DNA from: Asterochloris sp. CNOR1
Taxonomy: Eukaryota; Chlorophyta; Trebouxiophyceae; Trebouxiales; Trebouxiaceae
Assembly: GCA_963969365.1 (NCBI GenBank)
Contig: OZ017748.1
Location: 372,001 to 436,000 of the forward strand
Direction of reading: 5' to 3'
Length of the DNA: 64,000 bases
The notes beneath the pieces are model-generated. The model made no database searches. It was not told where the DNA came from and saw nothing but the letters and a program-made list of their open reading frames with translations. Numbering within the stretch: position 1 is the stretch's first letter; the number at the start of each line of letters is the position of its first letter. Shown piece after piece: positions 10,426-21,205 of this stretch. The position numbers were made by a program, and so were the translations under genes.

Positions 10426-13400
10426 TCATCTGCGCACCCCCTTGTAGAACCTCTCCAGGGCCTTGGGGACGCCCTCTGGCACAGCGGCGGCTTCCCTCTC
10501 GGCCTTGGCTGCTCGCCGTTTTGCTTCTTCATCCATGCGCTGCTGAACCTGCCCCTTGCGCTCCTCAATGATATTTGTCTGCTTCTTACGATGCCGCTTG
10601 CTGGGCCTGTTCTTGCCCTGCAAATCAAACGTGAAGCAGATTGTGATGACAGTCTTCCAAGATGTTAAGTTTCCTAAAATTAGGACACATATGAGCTGCT
10701 TGACCCAGGGCAATGCCCAGATGACAAGGTCCTCAAATGAAGGGCGTTGCCGCATGCCAGCGGGCATCTTGTGTGTAAGTGGTCAAAGTGCTTGGAGATG
10801 AGAGCCACTCGGGACCTGTGTATTGCCCATCTGACAGATTCATGCTCAAAAAGAAGCATCTCAATCACCAAATCTTTTTAGGGCCTGCCCTTTCTCTGCT
10901 TGGTGAACACCCTATCTGGATGAAAGCCACATGCGTCAGCCAGCTATCCCTGAATCACTGCACAGCCAGCCTTGGCTGACAGGAAGGTGCAAACATGAGC
11001 CATCTCCGCTGAGACAAGTAGTAGCCCTGCCAGGATCTCTGTGGCTTGCAGCAGGCTGCATATCTTCCTTGACCACCCAACTTCAGGACGCCCTCAGCAG
11101 CAGCTTCTCTCACCTTCATCTTGGCCTTGGACTCGTTCTTGTCCCGCTGCTGCTTGCGCCGCGCCCTCTCAGCCTCCTCCTGCTGGGCGCGGCGCTCAGC
11201 CTGCACCTCCCGGGGCTCCTTCTGGACCTGCAGCACATCATAAAGCTTACGCCTAGAGTTGATAAAAGCTACAAATCTCCTGCTGGGCGCAGCACTCAGC
11301 CTGCACCTCCCAGGGCTCACACATGATCAGCCAGACAGGTCACTCCCAGAAGTTTACCCACCCAGTGACAGTCAGGTGCAGAATGGTCATAGCCAAGGCT
11401 GCCACCTCCCACACTCCGCTTGCCGCATCTCGCCAAGTGGACAGCTCCGTTGTGCTGAGTGACTTACCTGCCTCATGGTACTGGGGTCCAGAATGGTTAT
11501 CTCTGGCTTAAGGTAAAACTCACAGCTTTCTGCAAAGCCTTGAACCCTGTGCAAGCCAGACTCCTCCGCAGGTGACGAAGGTTGTGGCAGAAGTGCAATG
11601 CCAAAGCGCCAGCTGGGCGGCTCACCTGGCCGATGGTGGTGGGGTCCAGGACGATCATCTCGGGCTTCAGCTTGTCCAGCAGCTGGTGCACCTCCTGCTC
11701 CTGCCGGGCACGCTTGCCCTGGAAGGGGTCGGCCACGTAGCTGTCAAAGTTGGGCTCGCCGGCGCCGGGAACCAGCATGGTGCTGATGCCCCCGGTGTGG
11801 CCCACGGCCAACACGTCCTGCAGGGGATGGGAGTGCATTCGTTTCTTAATCTAACTACATTGAGTGGTGGTGGCATCTTAGTGGCTGGTTGGGTTTGTGC
11901 AGAAGTCTGCTGAGTAGACTGGGACCAGAGTGTTATTTGCGTCACCAGTCTGCTGGGCAGCCAGCACCAGACAGCCAGGGAGAGGTGCGTGCTGTAAAGC
12001 AGCACCAATGTGAAGGCTTGCCCTGGAAAAGGTTTACCACCTAGCTGCTGCAGTTGAGATCTCCTCTGTGCCACAGCACAAAGATGATACCACTACAGTA
12101 GCCAAAAGCCATGAAGTCCTGCACAAGCTGGGTGCAATGCAGAATCGGCGGCATCTCATGCAATACCGCGGCAGCGTGTCCTGCCTGGGCGCCTGCCACA
12201 GAGGGCCTGTTGCATGCGTGCTTGGCTACAGCATTTATGGAGCCCATTTTCAGCACACAGCGCTACCCAACTTGCTGCAGATAATTGATCCCACCTCGTA
12301 AGGGCAGAACTGAAAGTCTCGGAGGGCTCCGCCCAGCAGGGTGTGGCTCAGGTAGGGCGCTGCCTGCTTGCGCGCCAGGGCATCCCGCCACACCGACACC
12401 TTGCGCCCCCAGCCCACTGCCAGCATCCCCCGCTGGCTTATGTCGCACCACTCGGCCGGGGCGCGCGAGAAGTAGGAGTGCAAGGGCTTGAAGGTGCGCA
12501 GGTCCCACACGCAGACCTGGGAGTCGGTGCCGGTCGTCACCAGGTGGCGCCCTGTTACATCTGCTGCCAGGGACTTGACAGACCCCTGCACACGCAGAAA
12601 GAAAGGCACGTTGATATGTGAGGCGCCTATGCTTCGGCACATGAGCAAGTGCATAGAGTGCACTGGGCCATTTGCCACCGAAACTTTGACAGGCCCCTGC
12701 AGAGGCAGGACTGGGTGCAAATGTGGCATAGCACACAGCAGCCACTGGTATAGTCTCCAAAAGGTGGCGCACTGTTGTGTCAGCACTATTGTGTCAGATG
12801 CCGAAGACTGATGGGGCTCTGCAGGCAGACAGGCAAGACAAGTCAGGCTTCAAGTATAGGTAGGAGGAGTGCCCCATAACACATAGTATGGTACCCATAG
12901 ACTGATGTAAATGTGCCAAGGCCATGACCAAGGTCTGTAGAGGCTGGAAGGAAGGTAACCTCAGCAAAACAAGAGTCTGCGCTTGCAGCCACCAGGTGGT
13001 GCCCACAGCATCTGCTGACTTGATCCCGGGGACCTGCAAAAGGGCAGGTTTCTGCTCAGCCAATTGTGGAAGCGAGGGCCCTGCAGGAGAAGGGAGGGCT
13101 GCTCAGCTAGTGCAAGTGTCCAGCAGTGGTCCCCTGCTGCCAGGTGAGAGGCATTGGGCAGCCCGCCTATGGCGCAAGTTTCATGGCCCAAAGTTAGGTG
13201 CAATAGGATATGTCGCCCACTGTGATGGACTTTTGTGGCTAGGAGAACCCTGCAAGCTTCCTTGTCCACCTCAGGATGCAAGAGACTTCAGATCTACTCT
13301 TTGATGCCCATTTCATCGCTATGAGCAACACCCCCAGACGTGAACTGAGATCTCCTCAGACTTGATCGACTAACTGTCCAAATTTCCTGGCCTCACCCTG

Positions 13401-16400
13401 TGCACCAGCATCTTGACGAGGGGTGTTCCTGTGTTGGGCGCCCACATGGTGACGGTGCCATTGGCGTGCCCCAGCAGACTGACTCCGTTGTAGGGATTGT
13501 GCCGCAGCACGTCGCAGGGGCCCATCTTGGTCTTGTGCTGCGCCACAATGTGACCGGTGCTGGTGTCCTGCAGAGAGCAGGGGAGGACAGCAGTTATGGT
13601 TAGAGAAATGGTGTGGACACTTGCAGGCGGGCGGCTTGGCCTGCTTGTCTGTGCTGCGCCACAGTGTGTCCAGTGCAGGGGAGGGACATGTCTGTGCAGG
13701 GTGCAAGCACTCTGCAGGTGTGCAAAGCTGCCTGCATGTCTGCCCATCCTTGCTGGCAATGTGCACGCTGGTCTTCGAGCCTGACGAGGGGAGTGCAGCG
13801 AGGGGAGTGCAGCTTGTGTGCTGCCGCGCAATGTGGCCAATGCAGGGCAGGGCAGTGGCTCTGCAGGGGGATGGTGCAATCACTCTGCAGGTGCGCAGGC
13901 TGGCTGCAGCCCAAGCAGCTTCTGTGTTGTGCCGCAGTGTGGCCAGTGGGGGGCTGCAGGGTGCAGAGGATGAGGATTGCTGTGCATGGTGGTGGTGAAA
14001 GCACTCTGCAGCCCACAACCCACAAGCCGCCAGGAAGGGTCAGAAGCCAAGCGTCCTGAGACTAGTTGTTTCACTTGGAGGTGCGTGTTTGATCGGCACA
14101 CAGGGATCCCCCTCAAATGAGTTGGCGTCATCACACCCCTGCAATGCTCCTTGTGGATGCTAGGTGTGGCTATGAGGTTACCCACCTGAAGGCTACAAGC
14201 GAAATACATTGATGGCAGGGCAGGGCATTGATGATGACAACCCACAACCCACAAGCCACCAGGAAGGGTCAGATGCCAAGCGTCCTGAGACTGGTCATTT
14301 CACTCAGAGGTGCGTGTTTGATCGGCACGCAGGGTTCCCCCTCAATTGAGTTGGCGTCATCACACCCCATGCATGGCACTCTGTGCTTGCTGATGCGGCT
14401 TGACACATCTTGCGGGGACGGGCCAGCTGACCTGATACCTCAACACGCCCTGAGCACCAACTGAAGTCAGCAGGAAGTGATGGGGCAGGAAGTCGAGTCG
14501 CCGCGTGTCTGTATGGTCCTGCACACCCAGCGAGAAAGACTTTTTACATTCAATGAACAAAGCAGAGACTTTTAGGAAAGAAAAGAAAGTGCCCAGACAG
14601 CAGAGGACAGCCTTGTCAGTCTGCTCCTCCAGATGACTGGGCACTGCTGAGGAGCAGCTCTGTCAGCCAAGATTGCCCCCAGAAACAAAGGCAAGCAGGA
14701 GTCCAGCACCACAGCTGTGTCCCCACGGTGCAGGCCAGCTTCACGTGACAGTGCAGGGTGGCAGGCTCGACCACTCTACACAGGCCAGCACGAGCACTTG
14801 GGCAGGCTGCCAAAGCAGAGCAGTTGCATGAACTTTTGTCCCATGCAGAGCAGCTGCACGGACCCTTTGTCCTGCAGCACACTGTGTCCTCTTACAGCCC
14901 CTCATGACAGTGCAGGGTGGGCTGCCTATCCCTGCAGAGCTGCATCGGAGGCCAGCAGGGATATGGGGTTCAGGGTTTAGGGTGGGCACTGGGGAGGCAA
15001 GCAGGCTGTCAGTGTACCGACAGCCCTCAGCTCACAAGTTTGGGAACGCTGCTGTGAACGCAGCATGTACGAGGTTGCTTTTGTGGCTCAAGCAGCTAGA
15101 GGCAGCCATGCAATAAGCCTGTCTTTTACAGCTCACCCTAATCAGTGCACCTATAGCTTGCGCTTCATTGCAGTTGTTCATGCATCACTATTGCTCTCCA
15201 CTACAATGTAGGCCCTCCCTCCCCCCAGACAACCCACCCTGATCTTGTTTACATTACATCCATCATTCCAGCTCATGAACATCCGCCCCAATCTCACCCT
15301 TAAACAGTGGACCTCTAGCCCACGCTTGTCATAGATGTACACATATTTCTTCTGAGCAGCCGCAAAGAACTGCTCGTTGTGCAGGAACTGGACGTCCCTC
15401 ACTGTCTCCTTTACCTGCAGCAGGAGTTAGTGGGTGGGCTGGTGCAGCAGAGGCATGCAGTAAGTGGGCCTCCTGCATTGACTTCTTCTGCTGCAGCAGA
15501 TTGAACCTGCAGTTCCAGTCGCTCTACGCCTACACCATGCAGAAGGTATCATGCTGTGCCAGTTCACGAGCCACTGTCGCATCTTGTGGCCTCCCAAGCA
15601 GGCCAGAAAAAGTCACGCTCCAATCACTGCCGTTTCATGTAGTCAAGAGCTGCTGTTGCCCATGACTTGCAGAAGGTGTGCCTGTTCTGCCAGTCCATGA
15701 CTCCAGGTGCCCCTTGCGGGCAACATGCGCCAGTGCTGCTCCACGTCTTCAGCAGAAAACGCCTCTCAAGGCATCGGCGCTTTCCTGTAGCGCCCCTGAG
15801 CTCCTGTGCCCTCAATACTCTCACCTGAATTTCGCTGAAGGTCTGTTCGCTCTACCGCTCCTTTCCTCTCTCCCTTCTCTTGCTTCAGCCTGGGCACACT
15901 CTGGCCCACACACACCCTCAAGTCCTACTTGACGCTCAACACAAAGGGGTCCCACCTGAACTTCGCAGAAGGTGTGCCCGGTCTGCCACTCCATCAACCC
16001 CAGATGGCCCTTGCGCCCGCCGATGAGCAAATGGCGCCCGCTGCGGCTGAAGTCTAGGTTGTAGGGTCCCAAACCCTCGAGGCGCAGGTCAAAGGCCTTT
16101 CGTGCTGCGCCGGCCTCTGCCTCTTGCACCAGAGCTTCCTGCAGCAGGGTTCAGGGTTTCAGGTAGGGGCATCAGCTTGTGCACATGCGTGAATTCTGCA
16201 GGTGTGAGGCAGCGCCTGAGTTGCACCACTGCCTTGCTGGAGTCCAGAGAGGTGACATGCTGCTTGAGTGGGGCAGAGATGTGCCCGGCTGTCAGGCACA
16301 CAATTGTATCACGGCTCATGCAAGGTGCATGTTGGACACTGCACTGAAGATCGCCAATGACCTCTAACTTCAGATCCGCAGCCTCTGCTAGCAGCAGATC

Positions 16401-17610
16401 CCTGCCAACAGCTCAGACTGTGACATGGTGCCCTGCATAATCCCACATCACTAGGAAAGGTGAAAAGGTATGTCCTCTTATGCTGAGATGGCAGAACAGT
16501 GATAGCAAGTGTCCTTTTCCGCTGGACGCGCCAGGTCGGGTGCGCGCCCACTGCATCTAGAGCCCAAGCAGCAGCTCCTGGCAGGAGCAACATCCAAAGC
16601 GTCAGTACCCTTGTCCAACCCCGCTGGAAGTGGGGCAGATGCCCACCTGCTGGAAGCGCCACGTCTGCTCCATGCCCTCTGCCTCCAGGCCCCCGGCCTC
16701 TGCTGGCAGCAGCCACTCCTCAGCACGGGCTGCTGCCTCTGCAGCCTCCTGAGCCAAGCGCTCAACATGCTGCAGGCGCCCCTTGAGCTTCTTGTCAGCA
16801 ATCTGCAGCCAGGCACAGCCTTGCTGGGGACGCTCTGGGGCTGTTGGGGGCAGTCTGCAGGGCACCTGAGATGCGTAAGCGCGTTCAAGTTTCTTGTTGT
16901 CAAAAGTCAGGTACGTAAGCTGCAGAACGGGCGGCAGCTCGCAGGTCAAGCCCTCTGTTCGCAGGCCGCCAGCGGCGACCTGTCAACATCCTGTCAGCAG
17001 AGTTGCAGTGGCACCAGGCGGCTACTTTGCTGCATGCTTGCCACCAGCAGGGCCCCTTCAGTAGTCCTGATGCAGGGATGTGCCACATCTGCTGAGTTTC
17101 TGTGCACAGCAGCTGCAGGGCATGCCAGCAAACTCCACGTCTGCTGTCTGCACACAAGCAGCAGCTGCAGGGCTTGCAGACAGGTGCCATGAGAGCCATG
17201 CGTGCTGCTGCAAGTCGAAGCACAGACAGCTGTAGCAGGCAATGACCAAACTCCCTTGGCAGTGGTCACAGTTTCATTCTGACAGCCTGGTTTTACAAAT
17301 GGCGCACCTGCTTGGTGTGCACCCCATCCCCTCGCTTGAACTTGGCCACCTTCTGTGCCAGTGCCTTGCTCTGCCGTTTCCTGCATGCAGAGGGATTGGG
17401 GTGTTCTGCATGGTAGTGGCACCTCTTCCCGTCTGCATGTTGGGGAACACCTGATCACAGCATGTGAGCAGCCGCTGATCAGCACCTCTTTGAACCAGCT
17501 GCCGCCTCCTCAGTGGTGTCTGCTCCAGGTTGTGTCCTGAGTTGATCCACCTGGGCCGCCTCCTCATCAGTATCTGATCCTGAGAGGTCCTGTTGCTGTG
17601 GCCGCAGCAT
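10426..17610 (-). CDS. UTP7: UTP7/WDR46 WD40 protein of the small-subunit processome
   Basis: A U3 snoRNP component needed for 18S rRNA maturation in the nucleolus. Eleven exons join in phase: 17610-17486, 17380-17308, 16802-16647, 16138-15956, 15414-15298, 14518-14432, 13567-13397, 12585-12295, 11817-11626, 11227-11114 and 10617-10426 (566 aa). The N-terminus is acidic ([13 protein letters not shown]) then basic ([20 protein letters not shown]), a likely nuclear signal. Family blocks follow: ADKKLKGRL, a coiled segment, [87 protein letters not shown] repeats with [11 protein letters not shown], then [21 protein letters not shown] and [11 protein letters not shown]. The tail is charged ([21 protein letters not shown]), typical of the BING4/Utp7 C-terminal domain. 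The ATG is the only one that opens the acidic exon and has CACC before it. Confidence 0.95.
11278..11320. repeat. Echo of UTP7 exon 10 start
   Basis: About 40 bp of exon 10 (11178-11220) recur with only a few changes exactly 100 bp further upstream in transcript terms. This is one of the youngest echoes in the window. Confidence 0.9.
11365..11512. repeat. Two echoes of UTP7 exon 9 end with donor
   Basis: The last 45 or so bases of exon 9 plus its donor (11621-11670) recur at 11463-11512, offset 158 bp and roughly three quarters identical. On the minus strand this reads [15 protein letters not shown] then GTAAGT, an intact donor. The true exon reads [16 protein letters not shown] fainter copy lies at 11365-11400. 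Confidence 0.85.
12655..12705. repeat. Echo of UTP7 exon 8 start
   Basis: Minus strand: CTGCAG then bases reading [11 protein letters not shown]. The true exon (from 12585) starts [12 protein letters not shown]. The offset is about 111 bp and the acceptor is intact. Confidence 0.75.
13645..13944. repeat. Three-step echo ladder of UTP7 exon 7
   Basis: The segment coding GHIVAQHKT in exon 7 (13529-13555) recurs at 13645-13671, 13812-13838 and 13918-13944. Spacings are 116, 167 and 106 bp. The core tgtgctgcgccacaatgtg is kept with a few changes in each, while the frames differ. The copies make the intron look like a 220-codon open frame on the minus strand. Confidence 0.85.
14012..14378. repeat. 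Young direct repeat inside UTP7 intron 6
   Basis: About 130 bp at 14012-14140 recur at 14241-14369, offset 229 bp, with only scattered changes. Shared stretches include gtgcgtgtttgatcggcac and gagttggcgtcatcacaccc. No exon is included, so this shows that the same local duplication also acts on pure intron. Confidence 0.9.
15536..15855. repeat. Echoes of UTP7 exon 4 end
   Basis: The end of exon 4 (minus strand [18 protein letters not shown], to 15956) recurs downstream in transcript order. The copies are at 15828-15852 with an intact CAG/GTGAGA donor, at about 15665-15740, and more faintly at 15536-15580. The frame is lost in all copies. Confidence 0.75.
16877..16910. repeat. Echo of UTP7 exon 3 start
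   Basis: Minus strand reads [12 protein letters not shown] followed by a GTGCCC. The true exon 3 start reads [10 protein letters not shown]. The copy is about 100 bp upstream of it in transcript order. Confidence 0.6.
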
Positions 17611-17949
17611 GGTGGGTAATAGGCTGTGAATGCTCGAGATTGACCTAAAGCAAGCCAAGTAACACTGCTCAGTAACAAAGTTTGGTCACCAAACAATCTT
17701 CAGCTGTAGAGCGCAGTCACGCCCTGGCTGTGCGACAGGACTCCCTCAGCTGCTCGGTGCTCGCCATGCCATGCCTTGGCGGGCTGTCTCACCGCCTTCC
17801 TACCAGTCGTCTGCTGTGTGTTTCTCACAGGCTGTGTGGCAGACATGCATGCCCACCGCTGAGGTGAATGTCTCACAGCAAGCAAAGCCCTCCTGGATCA
17901 CACTGATGCCTTAGCATCCTGCCATGCAGGTCCAGGCGGCAGCCTCCTT
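17611..17949. promoter_or_regulatory. Divergent promoter region, UTP7 and ATPase
   Basis: About 340 bp between the UTP7 start (minus strand) and the ATPase gene (plus strand). No named element is visible. A first exon of the ATPase gene may lie within it, because no in-frame ATG precedes its P-loop exon. Confidence 0.35.
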
Positions 17950-20900
17950 GTGTTCAGTTGCAAGCCAAGACCGAGATCTGTGTATGTAGATCATGCACTG
18001 CTCGCTGCTCCTGCTGCATATGATGCTCATGCTGAAAAAAGTGGTGCTCTGCAGAGCAACTTTGACATCCCCCTCTTTGACAGGGAGAGCGAGCAGGAGC
18101 TCTTGCTGAAGCGGCTCATGGCCAGGCCAGACAACATCATGCTAATCCTGGGTCCTCAGAGTAGCGGCAAGACCCGGCTGCTGCGAGAACTACTTCTGGG
18201 GCTAAGCTAAATGCCCCCGTGTCGTGGATCAATGGACGCAGCCAGAAACTCTCAGATGGCCGCGTCATGTCCCAGGTGCTGAATGCGGAGCTCAATGTGC
18301 AGAAGCATGCCCTGAAGGAGTTCAAAAGAGGAAACAGCTATGCATCGCAAGGGCCTGCCAGAATATCGTTGGGCGCTCGTCAGCGGAAGCTGCAGATGTA
18401 CCGAGCCGAAGTGGTCAGCATCACTGTTTTGATTCTGGCTTACAATAAGCTGATCAACGACCAAGGGCCGCTTCAGGCTCCTGGCCTATGATCTGCATTG
18501 ATGAAGCAGATGTGCTCATGAGGTGGGTCAGAGGAGGGCCTGACATGGACGAGGACTTGAATGCACTCCTGCGCTTTTTTGTGCAGGTGAGCTGTCAAAC
18601 ACTTTGTACTGTGCTGCCTCCACTGTGCTTTGTGTTCCGTGTGCTGATCAAGGTGGCTGCTAGCTGGCCCTTGAGGGGCCTCCACTCTTGTGCAGATTAC
18701 AAAAGAGATGCCGAAAGCCTACGTCACACTGGCCACCTCAGACTTCAGCGTCCTCACATGGCTGCAAGCCAGTGAGCCCTTTGCGCCCTTTAGTCTGCAG
18801 CCATGGCCTCAAAGCAGCTCATCTCTGTCGCTGCATGCGGAGCTCCGGGATGACTTATTTAGATGTGAGGTAATTGGTGACTTTCCTGAGACAGAGGCCC
18901 GCACCTTCCTTCAGCATGTCGTGGGCAAGCTTCCTAGCGTAGAGAATGACTGGGAGTCAATGCACCCAGACGAGGACCAATACTGGTCATCGTGGTCGGA
19001 GTCAACCCCGCAGTGGGTCATGGGCGGACCTTTCGCTGATCAGGATTGGGCTCATATCAACGAGGTGCGTTCCAACTAAGCTTCCTTGTCACCCGCTACC
19101 AGAGACTCATGTGCAGGTGCCTGATGGCTTGCATCATATTTGTGGCAATGTTTCATGTTGGCTCCTACAGTAATCTAGTCCGATACATCTACAGGTGTGT
19201 GGTGGAAATGTTGGCTTCTTGATCAGCACTGCCTCTTTATTTGAGGGGGAGTGGGGCAAAGGTGGGTGATGCACCCAACGCCTGCTGGCGGCTGGCGCTG
19301 TTCTCCAGTCTGCATGCCTGGGCGGCTGTAGCGCCCAGTGTTGCTTCATGCTACACTGGACGCTACAACGGCTGCTGGCATTGCTGCCTCATTACATGTG
19401 CCATGCTGCAGCCTTGTGCAAGATCTGGGCGCTTCCCATGAACATTGTATCTTAGGGTCTTGCCGGCGGCCCTGGCTGGAGTAGAGGACAGTATGCATTG
19501 GTGGTGGACCGCCTGGCAAAGGCCCCCTTTGGTGCTGTCATTGCTGAGGACCTGTACGCAAAGCTGGAGTCTGCTTGGGAAGCTGCTGAGGAGGTTGTTG
19601 AGGCCATGGCGCAGGCTAGAGTGGTGGCCTACCGTCCAGCTTCAGGTGGGCACCAGTTTGTTGGGAGATGTTGCTTGCTGTGGGTGCAGTGGAGCACTGC
19701 ACTTCAACCTCAGGCACCCTGCTGTGCAGACTGGGCTAACGACATCCCAGTGGAGGCGTTTGGCCCCGTTCGGCAGGAAGTGGTTACTGCACCCACAGCC
19801 ACACACCTGTATTGCATGCGGCGCCTGCAGAAGCGCGGTCCCCTGAAGAAAGTTGCTGAGGTGAGCCAGTGATGACGGCCGTGGGAGAGGCAGGTACACC
19901 TGGAGGCCCGCACTTGAAGGACATTCCTGATGGAGGCGTTTGGCCCAAATCAGCAGGACGTGGTGACTGCACCCTCAGCCCCACACCTGTTTTGCATGTG
20001 TTGCTTGCAGGAGCAGGGTGCCTTGAAGAAGGCTGCGGAGGTAAGCCAGTAATGACAGGGGTGGGGGAAGGTGGCTGCACCTGGAGGCCCGCAGTCTCAG
20101 GGACATTGCAAAGGAGGCCTTGGGCCCAGAACAGGAAGATTTGGTGGCAGCTCCTTCAGCCACATGCTTGCACTTCACGTGAGTCTTGCCTGAGGATAGA
20201 TCCCGTTCGCATGGTCACGGGTCACGTCAAGCGGCCTTGCAAAGCAAGTGTTGTCATGTTCCTCAGCTGCTCACATAGGAAGCCAGTGCAAATGATAGAG
20301 GTGTAGCAGGCACGCTTGCACAGCATCGCTGCCCCTGAAGGCATGCTTCTGTCAGACTGATGGCTGAGGTGAACAGCCAGTGACATGTTGTGTATGGTTC
20401 TGTAGGTGAAGTCAGGCCAAGCCCGTGCCAATTGTTGCTGTATGGCTTCATGGCATCTGAGTTGTTGCAGCTGCTAGTGATGGTGCAGATCGACTACTGC
20501 AGGCAGCATTTCCTTGCATTCAGTGCTGCATGGTTTTGTGGAGGCCTTCGGCCCGAGGCAACAGGATGTTGTGACCAAGTGCAACCCTCAGCCACACACC
20601 TGTGCTGCATGCACATCACGCTTGAAGGTGGCAGGCACTGAGGTGCCCAGCTAGAGATGGTGGTATGCGAGGCTGCTGTCTGTTCTGAGACTCCATACAT
20701 TCATTGCTGAACTTTCAGGGTGCTGCTGATGGTGTCTGTGCTCTGTTGCAGGCAGTGTACATTACACCAGCTGCTGCTTCAGACCTCTCCCAGCTGGACC
20801 GGCAGATCATGGATTTGAACTGCCAGATCAGCTCGATGGTAGTTGACATCTCGTACCTGGACCAGCAGACTGATTATGTGGATAGCCAAATCAGCATGGT

Positions 20901-21111
20901 GATAAGAAAAGGCAAGGAGATGCACAGCACCAAGCCAGACGGCTGGGAGAATGAGATTGCGTACCTGCATGAGAAGGAAAGGCAGCTGCGTGAGAACAAG
21001 AAGCAGCTTTGTGAGGAGGGGCGGCAGCTGCGTGAGGAGGAGCAGCAGCTGTGTGAGGAGGAGCTGAAGCTGCGTGAGGAGCTCCTGCTGCTGCGCAAGT
21101 CAGACACTTGA
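17950..21111 (+). CDS. P-loop ATPase (archaeal-type ATPase-like) with coiled-coil tail, frame-broken
   Basis: A nucleotide-binding exon reads FDRESEQELLLKRL then the Walker A LILGPQSSGKTRLLREL. Walker B is MICIDEADVLMRW, followed by sensor-like TKEMPKAYVTLATSDFSVL, a GDFPETEARTFL block and VCGGNVGFL. This order resembles the PF01637-like STAND ATPases. Exon ends with good splice sites are at 18584, 18691, 19456-19647 and 19729-19860. The last exon (about 20753-21111) codes a Glu/Leu/Gln-rich coiled coil (QLREN, QLCEEG, QLREEE repeats) and ends in TGA. The frame shifts by one base at about 18200 (before AKLNAPVSWING) and again at about 18485 (before Walker B), and the join into 19456 is out of phase. 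It may be a pseudogene, or the sequence may contain errors. No in-frame ATG was found before the P-loop exon. Function is unknown. Confidence 0.6.
19729..20640 (+). repeat. Four-copy ladder of an ATPase exon
   Basis: The exon coding DIPVEAFGPVRQEVVTAPTA (19729-19860, donor GTGAGCCAG) recurs at 19916-20051 with an intact GTAAGCCAG donor. More decayed copies follow at 20098-20180 and 20526-20640. Spacings are about 185, 180 and 430 bp. The first copy covers the whole exon and shows the same codons in places, but has gained changes in acceptor and frame. Confidence 0.9.
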
Positions 21112-21129
21112 GTGCTGTCAGTGTGCTGG

Positions 21130-21134
21130 TGTAA
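21130..21134 (+). terminator. Putative polyadenylation signal TGTAA
   Basis: TGTAA lies 19 bases after the TGA of the ATPase coiled-coil exon, the usual place and form of the chlorophyte poly(A) signal. Confidence 0.45.
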
Positions 21135-21138
21135 CATC

Positions 21139-21205
21139 CATGCTGCCTGTGTCAGTCTTGTAGCCTCACAATCTGCGAGGCTACAAAACCTTCACAGGCA
21201 GCATG
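21139..21205. repeat. Two-stem perfect inverted repeat (hairpin)
   Basis: Outer arms of 13 bp, catgctgcctgtg (21139-21151) and cacaggcagcatg (21193-21205), are perfect complements. Inner arms of 10 bp, ttgtagcctc (21158-21167) and gaggctacaa (21177-21186), are also perfect. They are separated by symmetric 6-nt internal loops and a 9-nt terminal loop. It starts five bases after the TGTAA signal, so it spans the expected cleavage site. Confidence 0.85.

Noticed and set aside
13356-14018. 220-codon minus-strand open frame in UTP7 intron
   Set aside because: It is built from exon 7 plus its three echoes; the exon has a clear acceptor at 13568, and UTP7 homology continues at 14432 instead.
14962-14985. 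Telomere-like ggttcagggtttaggg
   Set aside because: Only about two imperfect units inside a UTP7 intron; far too short for an interstitial telomere.
20758-21111. Coiled-coil exon as a separate Crinkler-like or effector gene
   Set aside because: It follows the ATPase exons on the same strand with a CAG acceptor in matching phase, so a C-terminal tail of the ATPase is simpler. Gln/Glu coils alone do not identify a family.
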